A stretch of 44,075 nt of DNA from Rhizoclosmatium globosum (GCA_002104985.1 MCGO01000273.1:1-44075); one strand, 5' to 3'. Shown: positions 1 through 9,572, numbered from the stretch's first letter. Notes: generated by a model from the letters alone, not told the origin. Numbers and translations are program-made.

Positions 1-260
1 TGAGTTAAATGCAATGTCTATGTTGTGGAGTCCTTCTGAGATACCAGCTCTTTCGTAAAGTACAGTCTGCATTGAGTGTCCCGGAAATTCCCAACAGATT
101 CCAAAATTCCCAACAGCCCTCGCACCTGTTCAAACGACAACTGCAACAGCCCCTTGCTCATTTAAGATTTCAATCTTCACTAATACACTGCATTTTATTT
201 TATCTAAGATATGACAAAAGGAATAAAACTATGGTAAAGAGAAGAGTAGAGATAGGTGGT

Positions 261-842
261 TCAATGCCCATCAGCTTCACATCCTTTTACATTGCCATCA
301 AACACATCCCCATAGTTCTCCTTGCATTCTGGGCAAATTTAATAGTTCCAGCATTTTGAGCATTGGAGCCAGTGCTTCCCAGATTTGAATGTGGCAGTGC
401 AGCAGGTGTTGTTGGGGGTTGCTCGACTCTGCTTCCCATCCTTCTTCACCTCCAAGACCCTCTTTGCAGCCTCCCTTGCCTCCACTTTCTGCTCCTTTGC
501 ACGCACTTTTGCGACAACAGCTGTTTCTCTCTCTGCCAGCTCCTGTTGTTGTGCTTTTAAGAGTTGTGTGAGACTGTAGGGCTGATCCAATTTGATGAAC
601 TTTTTAGGCTTCACGTCAACCATCCCAACAGTTCCTGAGGTAGTTGAAGAGCGTAGTAGCTTGACTAGATGGTTAATGGCTGTAGTTTGGGGATCTGTCT
701 CCTCCAGAGGGGCAGCGGCATTGAGGCAGGCTTGCTCGAGTATTTTTTCCTTATAGAACGGAAAAATGCCTGTCCGGCTAAATAGTCTGTGTGCAAATCT
801 GCGCAACATCGGCCGATGCGTACGTACTCTCCGCTTTTTCAT
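261..842 (-). pseudogene. C-terminal fragment of a pogo/CENP-B-like DDE transposase, interrupted by a stop
   Basis: The reading frame starts inside a sequence like the end of pogo/Tigger DDE domains (RTGIFPFYKEKILEQA resembles the usual 'tGi.PfnpdvI' block). A Lys/Glu/Ala-rich stretch follows (about residues 100-135), then a cysteine motif, HWLQCSKC. A TAA at 339-341 cuts the frame. Reading through it, the same frame continues with CPEC and ends at a TGA at 261-263, giving a CxxC...CxxC tail like the PHD-like tails of some pogo transposases. No N-terminal DNA-binding or catalytic part is visible, so this is a decayed 3' piece. Family assignment is by pattern recognition only; another K-rich transposon protein is possible. 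Confidence 0.45.
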
Positions 843-934
843 CCGCTATCAGAGTGCCTCTTTCGGGTTTGATCTGAAGAAATTGGATCGACTTTGTCTT
901 CCACTACTCTCCTCTTCTAAAAAGAAAATAAAGA

Positions 935-1357
935 ATGTCAGAGAAGTTGTCGTTTGAGAACATCAAATACAACAAATGGATACGCAGTTTTACGCCAGCC
1001 AAGCAGACTCTACAATATCCTGAAAAAGCCGAATCAAGGTCCACTGTGTCAGCTGGTTTTGGACGACCTGTATACGTGTTTGCCCCAGAGCAATACTTAC
1101 CAACCAAAACCTATCCCTGTATAAGGCCCAGCTGTCCTTGCACTCCATCAAAACATTATAAATCAGTTCCTATGCACCATGTTGATGCTGTATTTACCCT
1201 TGTGTTTGTTTGCCTATCTTGCACAGCCAGCAGGAAGGTAAACTTCTGGATTGTGTTCTCATCTCATACTTACAATTATGGTACCACTAGCAAATCTGGA
1301 GTGTATTTGACCCTTCCTACGCCAGATGCTTGCCCCACAAAGCCCTCCAAGAGTTTC
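935..1357 (+). pseudogene. 5' fragment of an older DDE-type transposon gene (Cys-rich N-terminus)
   Basis: An ATG opens a frame of about 100 codons with a zinc-ribbon-like arrangement: YPCIRPSCPC, a His pair, then CLSC. It ends near a plausible splice donor (GGAAG|gtaaac at about 1238). The Cys pattern recalls the DUF6729-like zinc domain at the N-terminus of some fungal transposon proteins, but that likeness is from memory. The frame stays open to the left edge of an LTR at 1358. It is probably the start of the gene whose later parts lie at 1922-3220 and 10212-11697, because all are on the plus strand, in order, and separated only by retroelement DNA. Confidence 0.35.
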
Positions 1358-1768
1358 TGTGTGTATTGAAAAAGGATGATCAGTTGTGTCCACAAAAGAA
1401 CCGTTTCGTAGAGAATCCTATTTTTGATACTGAAACCCCCAAGACACACAGGTCCCGGTCCGTTCTATTTATACACATTACTAATAAACACACTCATATT
1501 CCATTTTGTACTTTAAATTGAGATGACTTCTAATATCAGTCTCTACTACTGTAACCGACTAGGTACACTCTCTTCCAATGATGTACGCTTGGCATCTCCC
1601 ATGTTCCCATGGTAGGTGACCACGTACTCTATTGGAACGTACTGGATAATGTGTCTAAATGTTTACTAACGTGTACTTTATTATTAACAGGTTAGTTTCA
1701 CCGAACAGAGTTAATCTCCGGTGTGTAAAGCCATGTCGGCTTTACCTGGTTTACCAGATACTCTGACA
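1358..1768 (-). repeat. LTR of a second retrotransposon (411 bp), with polypurine tract attached
   Basis: On the minus strand the segment starts TGTCAGAGTATC and ends CAATACACACA, so it has the TG...CA ends of an LTR, and short inverted termini TGT/ACA. Immediately before it on that strand lies a polypurine tract, CGGGGGAG (plus 1769-1776), the usual sequence next to a 3' LTR. A TATAAATAG box lies inside it (plus about 1466-1474), fitting a U3 promoter. The adjoining 1777-1921 would be remnant internal DNA of the same element. No second copy is in the window and no target duplication is visible, so the element is truncated or the ends are slightly misplaced. Confidence 0.55.
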
Positions 1769-1921
1769 CTCCCCCGTGACACTAGCGTGTGTCATAATAA
1801 TGTATCAATTGTAATAAGCAGTGATCAAATGCTTGTGAACCATCACGACGTGCAAGCAAGGGAATCGAACCCAAAAGCATCATTGCTAACAGTAGTCAAA
1901 TAATCTTGATTTTAACCACAG

Positions 1922-3220
1922 GCAAGTGTGTCTCCAGATAGTCCTGATTTGGTACTTGGCTGGATCCAACTGCACTGCTTGACCGTCTTGAAAAGTATAT
2001 GCGGTCAGCCCGCGGTCTCAAAAATGGACTGCGTCAAATTGAGACAGAGCGCACTGGACGCTATTGGAAGTTGCTTGAAATCTTCAGTGACAAAGTTGAC
2101 AGTCGTCGCAAAAAACACGAACAAAGTGCAGCGGCCTCTGATTCTCTTCTCCTGTACTCACAGCCATTGGCTATGACGTTGGAGAATTATCTGGAAAATC
2201 ATCCATTGCCCCAAAGAAAGCGAGTTACTTCAGATTTCCTTCACCATACTCAACTCCGTGCTGTAATAGCCCATACTTTGATGCACTCATCTATTGTCAA
2301 GAGAAAAGTGATGTTTGATGGATTGCTTAAGTTTGCAAAACAACTTCGTGATTACAATCCCAACACCAAACGCCATGTCCAAAATATTGACGGGTTTTTG
2401 ATTCTGCTTGCAGGAAACAAAATCGGGCAACCTCTTATTCGAAAATTGATTAAATCTGAAAACAAACGTGATGTGACAGTGATGCTTGCTGAAGTATATC
2501 AATACAACGTAAATCCCTACTGAACTTCAGTTTCGGGGCCTTCAAACCCACAACCAACCAATCAAGATATTGGCGCACCTTCAACTGAAAAAATGAAGCA
2601 GACAGTCCTTGTGGAGTAGCAGGGGCTGTATACTTTGATTTTGATTCCATACCTTTCCATCGTTCTGGCACTGTGGTGGAAAATGATGATGAAGATGCAG
2701 ATTCAGAGAATTCAGAAAACAAAGAAGAGGAAACCAAAGAAGAAGAAGAGGAAGGCTTGACCTTCCTTCCAGATGATTGTGGAATGAATGTATTACCGGA
2801 AGCAGCCATATTCAAAGCCCAATACGAATCAGGAAACATCGTCTTTCCAGTATTTGATAATACTCACAATCGTATAGTTGTGTGTGATAATGCCAACGCC
2901 TTCCAGTCTGCTGTTAAAGCAGTTGACTCGAAAACTCATATCTGTCAAGACATGTTTCATATTATGTTCCGAGCCACTTCAAAACTTCTGTCAGGCAAAT
3001 ATCACACAATATTCAAAGAAAATCTGAAGTATGCAATCTATTCAGATGGTCACACTGCCTCCACAGTCAGAAGGAAATGTTTCATCGTACAAATGAACTA
3101 TTTTTATCTGTTCCCGCAGATCAAATTAGAGTTCCGATTGCAACATGGAAAAGTTCATACATGAATTCTTTATTTCAGATTTGGATGGGTCTCAAACGGT
3201 TCTGAATCAAGTGAACGTTC
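1922..3220 (+). pseudogene. Middle part of the older DDE-type transposon gene, frame-broken
   Basis: Two long frames on the plus strand, 1999-2523 and 2673-3164, are in different phases and are separated by stops near 2521-2600 beside an A6 run. The second carries an acidic stretch (about 2700-2755) and then VVCDNANAFQSAV...CQDMFHIMFR. This is the 'second Asp plus D.FH..R' block typical of MULE-like and related DDE transposases. Coding sense runs up to the insertion point of the copia element at 3216-3220 and resumes at 10217. I infer a transposase inactivated by frameshifts and split by a later insertion. The exact superfamily is not resolved. Confidence 0.4.
3216..3220 (+). repeat. Target-site duplication, left copy (cgttc)
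   Basis: The five bases cgttc lie directly outside the left LTR and are repeated at 10212-10216 outside the right LTR. Five bp is the usual length for Ty1/copia integration. Confidence 0.8.
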
Positions 3221-3772
3221 AATGAGAACCTCGGAGACGAAGCTCGTAATAGTAATGCTTGTAATTTGGTTCGTGGCCTGAGTGTTGTTGCAGTAAGGTA
3301 AGCAACAGATGCGGCAAGGCGACGAGAACCCAAATGACAAACCTGAGTGTTGTTGCAGTAAGGTAAGCAACAGATGCGGCAAGGCGACGAGAACCCAAAT
3401 GACAAACTGGTAGATCGATTATATTTAGAACTTCGATAATAAGAGAATCATTTACAAACAAAAGAGAATTACCCTGAGTGTTGTTGCAGTAAGGTAAGCA
3501 ACAGATGCGGCAAGGCGACGAGAACCCAAATGACAAACTGGTAGATACCAGTATCAAGAGGGGAGTCCCTTGCTTCTTATACACTCAAGGGAAAGGGAGA
3601 GATTTAAGGAATGATTAAATGGAGTGATTAAATGGACTTTCACTTGGTGTAAAAATAGTGGGAGGCACCAAGTGGACTGTGAGACACTGAGTGGACTGGA
3701 AACTAGAGAGAAGAAAGAGAGAAGAAAGATAACCCGGAAAGGAATTGTAGAAGATAAGCAGTATATCTCACA
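3221..3772 (-). repeat. 3' LTR of the copia element (552 bp) with three internal 65-bp repeats
   Basis: Read on the element's strand it begins TGTGAGATATAC and ends GGTTCTCATT, next to the target duplication. It contains a TATAAG box (plus 3576-3581) in the U3/R position. A 65-bp unit starting cctgagtgttgttgcagt occurs twice in tandem (3277-3341, 3342-3406) and once more at 3473-3537. The same arrangement is present in the other LTR. Confidence 0.9.
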
Positions 3773-3786
3773 CACCCCCCAAGACC

Positions 3787-5802
3787 TTATAGGGTTGATA
3801 CGTCAAATTCCCCAAATGCGTCTCGGCAGAACTCAAACTTGATCCAGCCCAGTCCTTTAGTCAGAATGTCAGCCAGCATTTTTGTGTCTGGCATATGTCC
3901 AACTGTGATCAAATGTTGTCTAACCAGGTCTCGGAGGAACATATACTTTACATCCATGTGTTTGGTTTTATGGCGTTGTGCTCCTTCCTCCAAATTGAAG
4001 ACTGTGCCCTGATTATCACACCAAAGTCGAGTGGGACCGTCTTGTGGGTATCCAAACCATGTGAGCATGTTGCGAACCCACACTAGTTCTTTTGCCACAG
4101 AACATGCAGCAATAACTTCTGCTGATACAGTTGAGTCTGCAACAATGGGTTGACGTTTGCTGAAGCTCAGTACTGCTGATTTTCCTATTCGAACCACAGC
4201 CCCTGTGGTGGATCGTCTTGTTGCAGCATCGCCTGCCCAATCAGCATCCCCAAATCCTTCTAGTAGAAACTCCGCTGGGCTTTCTGAACGACGGTAGATA
4301 AGTCCATAGTTTCGGGTGCCATTCAAGTATTCCAGCAGTTCCTGAGCTCGTTCCCAGTGAATTCGACGCGTTTTGGTTGTGTGTCGTGCAAGTTTACCTA
4401 CAGCTTGCTGAATTGTGGGCCTGGTGATTGTGAGATATTGTAGCAGGCCAACAAGTCGATAATAGTTCTTTCCTGTGAGGAACTCAGTATCTAAGGCAGA
4501 CGGATCGTCTGTTGCGTCAAATTTGGAGTCGTCTGTCTGACGCCAAGCTGTACGGCGTTTTCCCGATTGATTCTCCAAGAATTCTGATAAGATTCCCTCA
4601 AGATACGCAGTTTGACTCATTGATGAAGCTCCATCTTTGAATTGAAATACTATGCTGATGAATTGGTCTACACATGGCTTAACAGTGAGTTCAAAGTGTT
4701 TTCCCAACTCCACTATCAACAATTCCAATTCCTTCTCAGCATCCTTGTCTGCTGCAAAGAAGAAATCATCTGCCCATGTGAGCACATAGATAAAATGAGT
4801 CCTGCCTTCCTTGATGATTTCCTTCTTGAAGACTAACGGCTCATGTGGATTCCGAGTCATTCCTATTGATTCCAGAGCTCGATCTCGGTTTCGTTCCCAC
4901 ATGAGTGGAGCTTGTCTTTGACCATACATGGTCCGTAGCAACTCGAGAACTTTACCTCGGTCTTCTGGAGCCACTTCCATTCCCTGTGGGACTTTAACAT
5001 ACATGACCCTGTCCCGATCAGTAGTTAAATGTGCACCTTTTGCATCGCACTGACGAGTAACCATTCCACGCTCAGTGACTATTCGAGTGAGAATCTTCAG
5101 GGAGTTCATGTGTGGGGTACCTGAATATGTTTGGCTGAAGTCCACACCTTCTACTTGTCTCCTGCCATCCATACACAGGCGGGCTTTATATTGGGTTTCT
5201 CCAGTAATATCATTCTTCTTGATTTTGAGGACCCAAATAGTTCCCAGAGTGCGTGCACCTGGGGGAAGCCAAACCAGTTTCCAGACCTTAAGGCCCCAAA
5301 ATTGCGAGAGTTCTTTCTCTATAGCAGCTCTCCATTTCTCATCTTTAAGCCCAGCTTGGATTGATGGCCCATCAAGAACTGAGAGTGCTAGTCCATATCT
5401 TTGACCCACACCTGTCAGAAAACGAACTTCATCAAGTTCTACTTCATCAAAGTCTTCTTCTTGAAGTAATAACGCAGTGGCACATGAGGCAAATCCAGCT
5501 ACTCCTTCTGACAGCCCAGCAAATGCTTCAAATGTATTCTGGGAACCACAGAATGCTGCCAGACCTTGTAGTGGAATAAAACTTTTATCCTTAGCATCAT
5601 GCTTTGGTACAACAGGAGGAGACGAAGCATATGATGGGGTTGATTTGTTGTAGTGACGTGAGCGACGATCATTGTTGGACTTTGGTGAAGACAGTGTTTC
5701 CATGCAGATTTCTTGGAAAGGGTCTTGAAAGGCTGCGGGGGTTCGCGCGAGCGCAGCGAGCGCGGCGTTGCAGGCGGCGAAGACGGCGAAGACGGCGAAC
5801 AC
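3787..5802 (-). CDS. Copia polyprotein, second part: reverse transcriptase and RNase H
   Basis: This frame overlaps the Gag-IN frame by about 300 nt in a different phase; upstream of it each 60-bp repeat carries a stop in this phase, so entry must occur within the overlap. RT runs from about residue 155 (EKWRAAIEKELSQF) to 395, with catalytic Asp in QCDAKGAHLT (252) and the active-site pair as WADD (343-346) in place of the usual YVDD. RNase H follows with GDADWAGD, STVSAEV, WCDNQG and HKTKHMDVKYMFLR. The end, MLADILTKGL, is typical of copia. The PPT and 3' LTR follow within 15 bp of the stop. Confidence 0.88.
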   Translation of the reverse strand: MFAVFAVFAACNAALAALARTPAAFQDPFQEICMETLSSPKSNNDRRSRHYNKSTPSYASSPPVVPKHDAKDKSFIPLQGLAAFCGSQNTFEAFAGLSEGVAGFASCATALLLQEEDFDEVELDEVRFLTGVGQRYGLALSVLDGPSIQAGLKDEKWRAAIEKELSQFWGLKVWKLVWLPPGARTLGTIWVLKIKKNDITGETQYKARLCMDGRRQVEGVDFSQTYSGTPHMNSLKILTRIVTERGMVTRQCDAKGAHLTTDRDRVMYVKVPQGMEVAPEDRGKVLELLRTMYGQRQAPLMWERNRDRALESIGMTRNPHEPLVFKKEIIKEGRTHFIYVLTWADDFFFAADKDAEKELELLIVELGKHFELTVKPCVDQFISIVFQFKDGASSMSQTAYLEGILSEFLENQSGKRRTAWRQTDDSKFDATDDPSALDTEFLTGKNYYRLVGLLQYLTITRPTIQQAVGKLARHTTKTRRIHWERAQELLEYLNGTRNYGLIYRRSESPAEFLLEGFGDADWAGDAATRRSTTGAVVRIGKSAVLSFSKRQPIVADSTVSAEVIAACSVAKELVWVRNMLTWFGYPQDGPTRLWCDNQGTVFNLEEGAQRHKTKHMDVKYMFLRDLVRQHLITVGHMPDTKMLADILTKGLGWIKFEFCRDAFGEFDVSTL

Positions 5803-8800
5803 ACACCTGACGCAGCGGCAACGTTAGAAACGGATTTTGCAGGCGGCGAAGACGGCGAACACACACCTGACGCAGCGGCAACGTTAGAAACGGATTTTGC
5901 AGGCGGCGAAGACGGCGAACACACACCTGACGCAGCGGCAACGTTAGAAACGGATTTTGCAGGCGGCGAAGACGGCGAACACACACCTGACGCAGCGGCA
6001 ACGTTAGAAACGGATTTTGCAGGCGGCGAAGACGGCGAACACACACCTGACGCAGCGGCAACGTTAGAAACGGATTTTGCAGGCGGCGAAGACGGCGAAC
6101 ACACACCTGACGCAGCGGCAACGTTAGAAACGGATTTTGCAGGCGGCGAAGACGGCGAACACACACCTGACGCAGCGGCAACGTTAGAAACGGATTTTGC
6201 AGGCGGCGAAGACGGCGAACACACACCTGACGCAGCGGCAACGTTAGAAACGGATTTTGCAGGCGGCGAAGACGGCGAACACACACCTGACGCAGCGGCA
6301 ACGTTAGAAACGGATTTTGCAGGCGGCGAAGACGGCGAACACACACCTGACGCAGCGGCAACGTTAGAAACGGATTTTGCAGGCGGCGAAGACGGCGAAC
6401 ACACACCTGACGCAGCGGCAACGTTTGCTGAATCTTCAAATCCGTCATTGCCCAGTATCTTACTGAATGCCGGCATAGTTGTGTTTGAGCGCAATGTACG
6501 TCGAGGTGCAGGTGTTGGAGTTGCAGGTGTGTCCTCTTCTTCTGATTCTGAATCGCCGTCTACAACATTAACATCCACTTGGCTAGGCGGTGTTGCTGTC
6601 GCTGGAGTTTCTGCTGGAGTTCCATAATCTGATGGTGTTGATGGTTGATCAAGGGATGGTGTTGGAGATAAGATCGCGTGAGGTTGTGTTGCAGTTGAAG
6701 ATACATCTCTCTCCACTTCATTGATGACAACTGATTCAGATGTTTCATCATTCGTAAGCACCCCCCATGATCGTCGGCGTTCCAAGTTGTCTTGAATGGT
6801 TTCAGGGTCATGAGGAAATCCAGTGTCATCTCTGAAGTCTGACCAGCTGAGAGATCGAATAGGTGCAGAAAGAGGTTCATGAGTTCCGGGATGGAAGTGA
6901 TCTTCCCTGAAATACACATCCCTTCCTACCATGATGGATGTGGCATCATTATCAACAGTAAGACATCGGTATCCTGGATGTTCCCGGCGAGGTTGCCATG
7001 GATAGTTGGAGTGGCCAATGTAGCGTCCTCGGACAGCACGTGGACTGACTTTCCCATCTATGTAGTTCTTGGGTAGTACACGAATGTACATTGTCTGGAA
7101 CATTGTCTTAAGATCGCGAACTGTTGGCTTCTTTCCAAAGAGTGCTTGATGAGGGGTGATAGTGTGATCACTGTGGAGGAAACTGTTGTAGATTTGGCAC
7201 TGGTTGTTCATTCCATCAACCCAAAGATTGGTAGGAGCGTTTGCCCTTATTTGTAGAGCACGGTGTCTGCCCATTGCAATGCCATGCCAGCCTTCCTCCA
7301 TACCCAAAGATTCAGGCTCTGCTGTACCAGTGTTGATGAATGACACACCATTCTCCTCACACATGTCCAGAAACCATTGAGGGTGGTTTTCACCACCTTT
7401 GTCCAGAAACCATGATTTCACTTTCTGTCCAGTTGTTCGTTCCAACCATCTCCAGGACCATTGCAAATGTTTTGCAGCTTTGCCTTTACTGTCTACTCCA
7501 AACCCAAAGCGATACCCAAGTGCGTTTGGAACAGTGAACGATATCCAATATTTACTACCTCCAAGTGAGACATTTGAAAATACCATTAGATCCATAGTTA
7601 CGACTGCCAGGAGGTCATCTGGGACATATTGTGCTCCTTTAGATCTAGAATGTGGTAAACGGGGCAGTTTTCCAAGAATACATGCCTCACAGGGACAAGA
7701 CCCATTCACCAGTACTTCAGCATCAAGATCAAGACCATCCACAGCCTTGAGACGAAAAGTTCTCTCCAGCTGACCATCACCAATATGAGTGCGATTGTGC
7801 CAAATATGATTTTGAGTAGAGAAAGTCTGAGGCTTAGGTTTCTTTGTAGCAGCTAGTCCAAGATTGTTGGTTGGATTAACAGGTGATTTGATCACAAGTG
7901 GAAAAAGTCCTTTGTCTCCAACACCTTTTGCAACTACAGTACGAGATTTGTTTGCAGGAAAGTGACCAATATTGACTGACATATCGTTGTGATCAAATAG
8001 CACATCAAACTTGTTCTTAGTTGTTATGTCCCAGACACTGAGAAGATTATGGTTGGCTGCAGGTATATACTCAATTGGAGGTGTTGTATATATCTCAGAG
8101 ATTGCTGTGGTGCCTGAAATTACTCCTTCTCTCCCAGGACCAACAATCTTTGCGCCGCTGATTCCTCCATAAACAGTGGCTGAGCGCGAGGATACATCAA
8201 ACATTGGATCATTTCCAAGGGATCCAGTTGCTGCAGAGTCAACATTGACAGTTATAGTTTTGGTTGAGACAAGAGAGTAGGCATCAATATCGTTGTTTAT
8301 TTCGATGACCACAAATGCTCCTCCCAAGTTGCTGCCACCTGTATTTCTTCCTGGTTGAGCAACTGACTTGACCATCACCAGTGGAAGAGGCTTGCCTTGC
8401 TGATCCAGTCTCCCAATAGCCATAGTTTTACACGCAATAGCTGCTGCCGCTCCAGCAGCTGTAGAGAAAGTAACCCAACCAAGGCCAAGAGTCTTTCCTT
8501 GACCAAGGGACACTCGTCCTGTTGGACCAAATCGAGACATTGCATTCTTCACTGCTTCCTCAGAAATTCCAGGGGGTAAGTTTCTGACAAAGACTTCATT
8601 GGGATCTCTATCGCGAGCATCACGATCACGTTGGCCACGGCCACCTGAACGCTGACCAGAAGTGACATGATGATGTTGTGACAATGGTTGCACAGTGGAC
8701 TGAGAGGAAGTGTTTGCTTGAAGAGCTGAACCTACTTGACGAGTGTCATCGTCTCCACGTTGTGCAGCAAGCTGTTTGAGGAATGCAGATCTTGCAGCCA

Positions 8801-9572
8801 GAAAATCAACCATTTCCACAATAGTATTGCGAGGAGCAGCAACACCAGCATTGTCAACATTGCGACGGAATGAATCGACCAAGTCCACAGCAGTGTCAGG
8901 ATGAAGACCAAGACGTGCTCTTTCACCCCATCTTGTTTGAGTGACATTAATATCAGCGGCTGCTGGGAAACCATCCAAAGATAACTCATACTGGACTTGA
9001 GCAAGTCTTTCCATGTATTGGAGTGCAGATTCATGAGATAGTTGCTTTGGGCGATCCATCAAAGCCTTTCGAGTATCAATACTAGACGTGGTATGATGGT
9101 CAATTTCACGGAGAAAAGTTGTCCATTGTTGATGTGGCGTTTGAGGATTCGCTGGATTCACCACAAAATACTTTGCCAGATCGTCATCAAGAAACTTCAC
9201 CAGTCCACCACGAAGAATATCATTATATTGATTGTGAATCATAGTCTGAGTGTTGAGATCTTTCCAATCTTCGCGAGCTGGGATTGAAGGTAAAGCTGGT
9301 TGGTAGTTGGCATCACCAGGGGCACCAACAGCTACCACAGCAGCAACTGCTGCAATTCGAGTTGCTGGGAATTCAGCCGCAGTTGGGGCTGGAAAATCAG
9401 TGATAAAACGATCCATTCCCTTGGCATTGAGATGATTTGGCCGCACCATACCCTTTCCAGGTTCCAGAGCATTGAGTGCAAAACTGGCTGTCTGAAGGAA
9501 TTTGTGAAAGTGAGTGGCTGCATTGGCGCGAGACAATTTTCCAGCTGGAACAGTGTTGGTTCGAGTGGACAT
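5499..9572 (-). CDS. Copia polyprotein, first part: Gag (with RRM-like domain), protease, integrase
   Basis: The frame begins at ATG 9572 and is open for 1357 codons. Residues 1-300 are Gag-like helical sequence. Residues about 325-403 look like an RNA-recognition motif, with VFVRNLPPGIS as RNP2 and LGLGWVTF as RNP1; no CCHC zinc knuckle is visible. An aspartic protease follows with VNVDSAATG (about 443-450). The integrase has an HHCC-like finger (HNRTHIG...CPCEAC, about 592-632) and core residues Asp661 (VTMDLM), Asp724 (FLDKGGE) and Glu near 759. After a Ser/Pro-rich linker with the 20-residue repeats, the frame runs into non-copia sequence and stops at 5499. The RT part is in another phase (3787-5802), so the true product probably shifts frame between about 5800 and 5500. 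Confidence 0.88.
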   Translation of the reverse strand: MSTRTNTVPAGKLSRANAATHFHKFLQTASFALNALEPGKGMVRPNHLNAKGMDRFITDFPAPTAAEFPATRIAAVAAVVAVGAPGDANYQPALPSIPAREDWKDLNTQTMIHNQYNDILRGGLVKFLDDDLAKYFVVNPANPQTPHQQWTTFLREIDHHTTSSIDTRKALMDRPKQLSHESALQYMERLAQVQYELSLDGFPAAADINVTQTRWGERARLGLHPDTAVDLVDSFRRNVDNAGVAAPRNTIVEMVDFLAARSAFLKQLAAQRGDDDTRQVGSALQANTSSQSTVQPLSQHHHVTSGQRSGGRGQRDRDARDRDPNEVFVRNLPPGISEEAVKNAMSRFGPTGRVSLGQGKTLGLGWVTFSTAAGAAAAIACKTMAIGRLDQQGKPLPLVMVKSVAQPGRNTGGSNLGGAFVVIEINNDIDAYSLVSTKTITVNVDSAATGSLGNDPMFDVSSRSATVYGGISGAKIVGPGREGVISGTTAISEIYTTPPIEYIPAANHNLLSVWDITTKNKFDVLFDHNDMSVNIGHFPANKSRTVVAKGVGDKGLFPLVIKSPVNPTNNLGLAATKKPKPQTFSTQNHIWHNRTHIGDGQLERTFRLKAVDGLDLDAEVLVNGSCPCEACILGKLPRLPHSRSKGAQYVPDDLLAVVTMDLMVFSNVSLGGSKYWISFTVPNALGYRFGFGVDSKGKAAKHLQWSWRWLERTTGQKVKSWFLDKGGENHPQWFLDMCEENGVSFINTGTAEPESLGMEEGWHGIAMGRHRALQIRANAPTNLWVDGMNNQCQIYNSFLHSDHTITPHQALFGKKPTVRDLKTMFQTMYIRVLPKNYIDGKVSPRAVRGRYIGHSNYPWQPRREHPGYRCLTVDNDATSIMVGRDVYFREDHFHPGTHEPLSAPIRSLSWSDFRDDTGFPHDPETIQDNLERRRSWGVLTNDETSESVVINEVERDVSSTATQPHAILSPTPSLDQPSTPSDYGTPAETPATATPPSQVDVNVVDGDSESEEEDTPATPTPAPRRTLRSNTTMPAFSKILGNDGFEDSANVAAASGVCSPSSPPAKSVSNVAAASGVCSPSSPPAKSVSNVAAASGVCSPSSPPAKSVSNVAAASGVCSPSSPPAKSVSNVAAASGVCSPSSPPAKSVSNVAAASGVCSPSSPPAKSVSNVAAASGVCSPSSPPAKSVSNVAAASGVCSPSSPPAKSVSNVAAASGVCSPSSPPAKSVSNVAAASGVCSPSSPPAKSVSNVAAASGVCSPSSPSSPPATPRSLRSREPPQPFKTLSKKSAWKHCLHQSPTMIVAHVTTTNQPHHMLRLLLLYQSMMLRIKVLFHYKVWQHSVVPRIHLKHLLGCQKE
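5770..6420 (-). repeat. Minisatellite: ten identical 60-bp units plus one partial, coding a 20-residue repeat
   Basis: From 5821 to 6420 the same 60 bases occur ten times without any difference. A partial unit lies on the left (about 5770-5820), where a gaagacggc triplet-phase block is itself doubled. In the polyprotein frame each unit encodes NVAAASGVCSPSSPPAKSVS. Sixty is a multiple of three, so copy-number change keeps the frame. It lies in the linker between integrase and reverse transcriptase. Confidence 0.97.
8364..8600 (-). other. RRM-like RNA-binding domain encoded within copia Gag
   Basis: About 79 residues follow an Arg/Asp-rich lead-in (RDRDARDRDP). They show EVFVRNLPPGISEEAVKNA (beta1-alpha1 with RNP2) and a GLGWVTFS block (RNP1), then an alanine-rich helix and LPLVMVKSV as a last strand. 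Spacing between RNP2 and RNP1 (about 30 residues) fits the family. This sits where copia Gag normally carries a zinc knuckle. Confidence 0.7.

Noticed and set aside
9..359. 116-codon plus-strand frame at the left edge
   Set aside because: It partly overlaps the pogo-like remnant in antisense and has no recognisable domain.
1855..1880. tRNA-like B box on the minus strand (GGGTTCGATTCCC)
   Set aside because: The T stem pairs for only three bases and no acceptor, D or anticodon arm can be found at the right distances. It lies in the internal remnant of an LTR element.
3219..3584. 121-codon and smaller minus-strand frames within each LTR
   Set aside because: They are made of the 65-bp LTR repeats read in several phases, and they appear identically in both LTRs.
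5770..6420. CRISPR-like regular array
   Set aside because: The 60-bp units are identical throughout with no unique spacers, and they code in frame within the retroelement polyprotein.
5713..6627. 304-codon plus-strand open frame across the minisatellite
   Set aside because: It is open only because a 60-bp stop-free unit repeats in phase. It is antisense to the polyprotein and has no homology outside the repeat.
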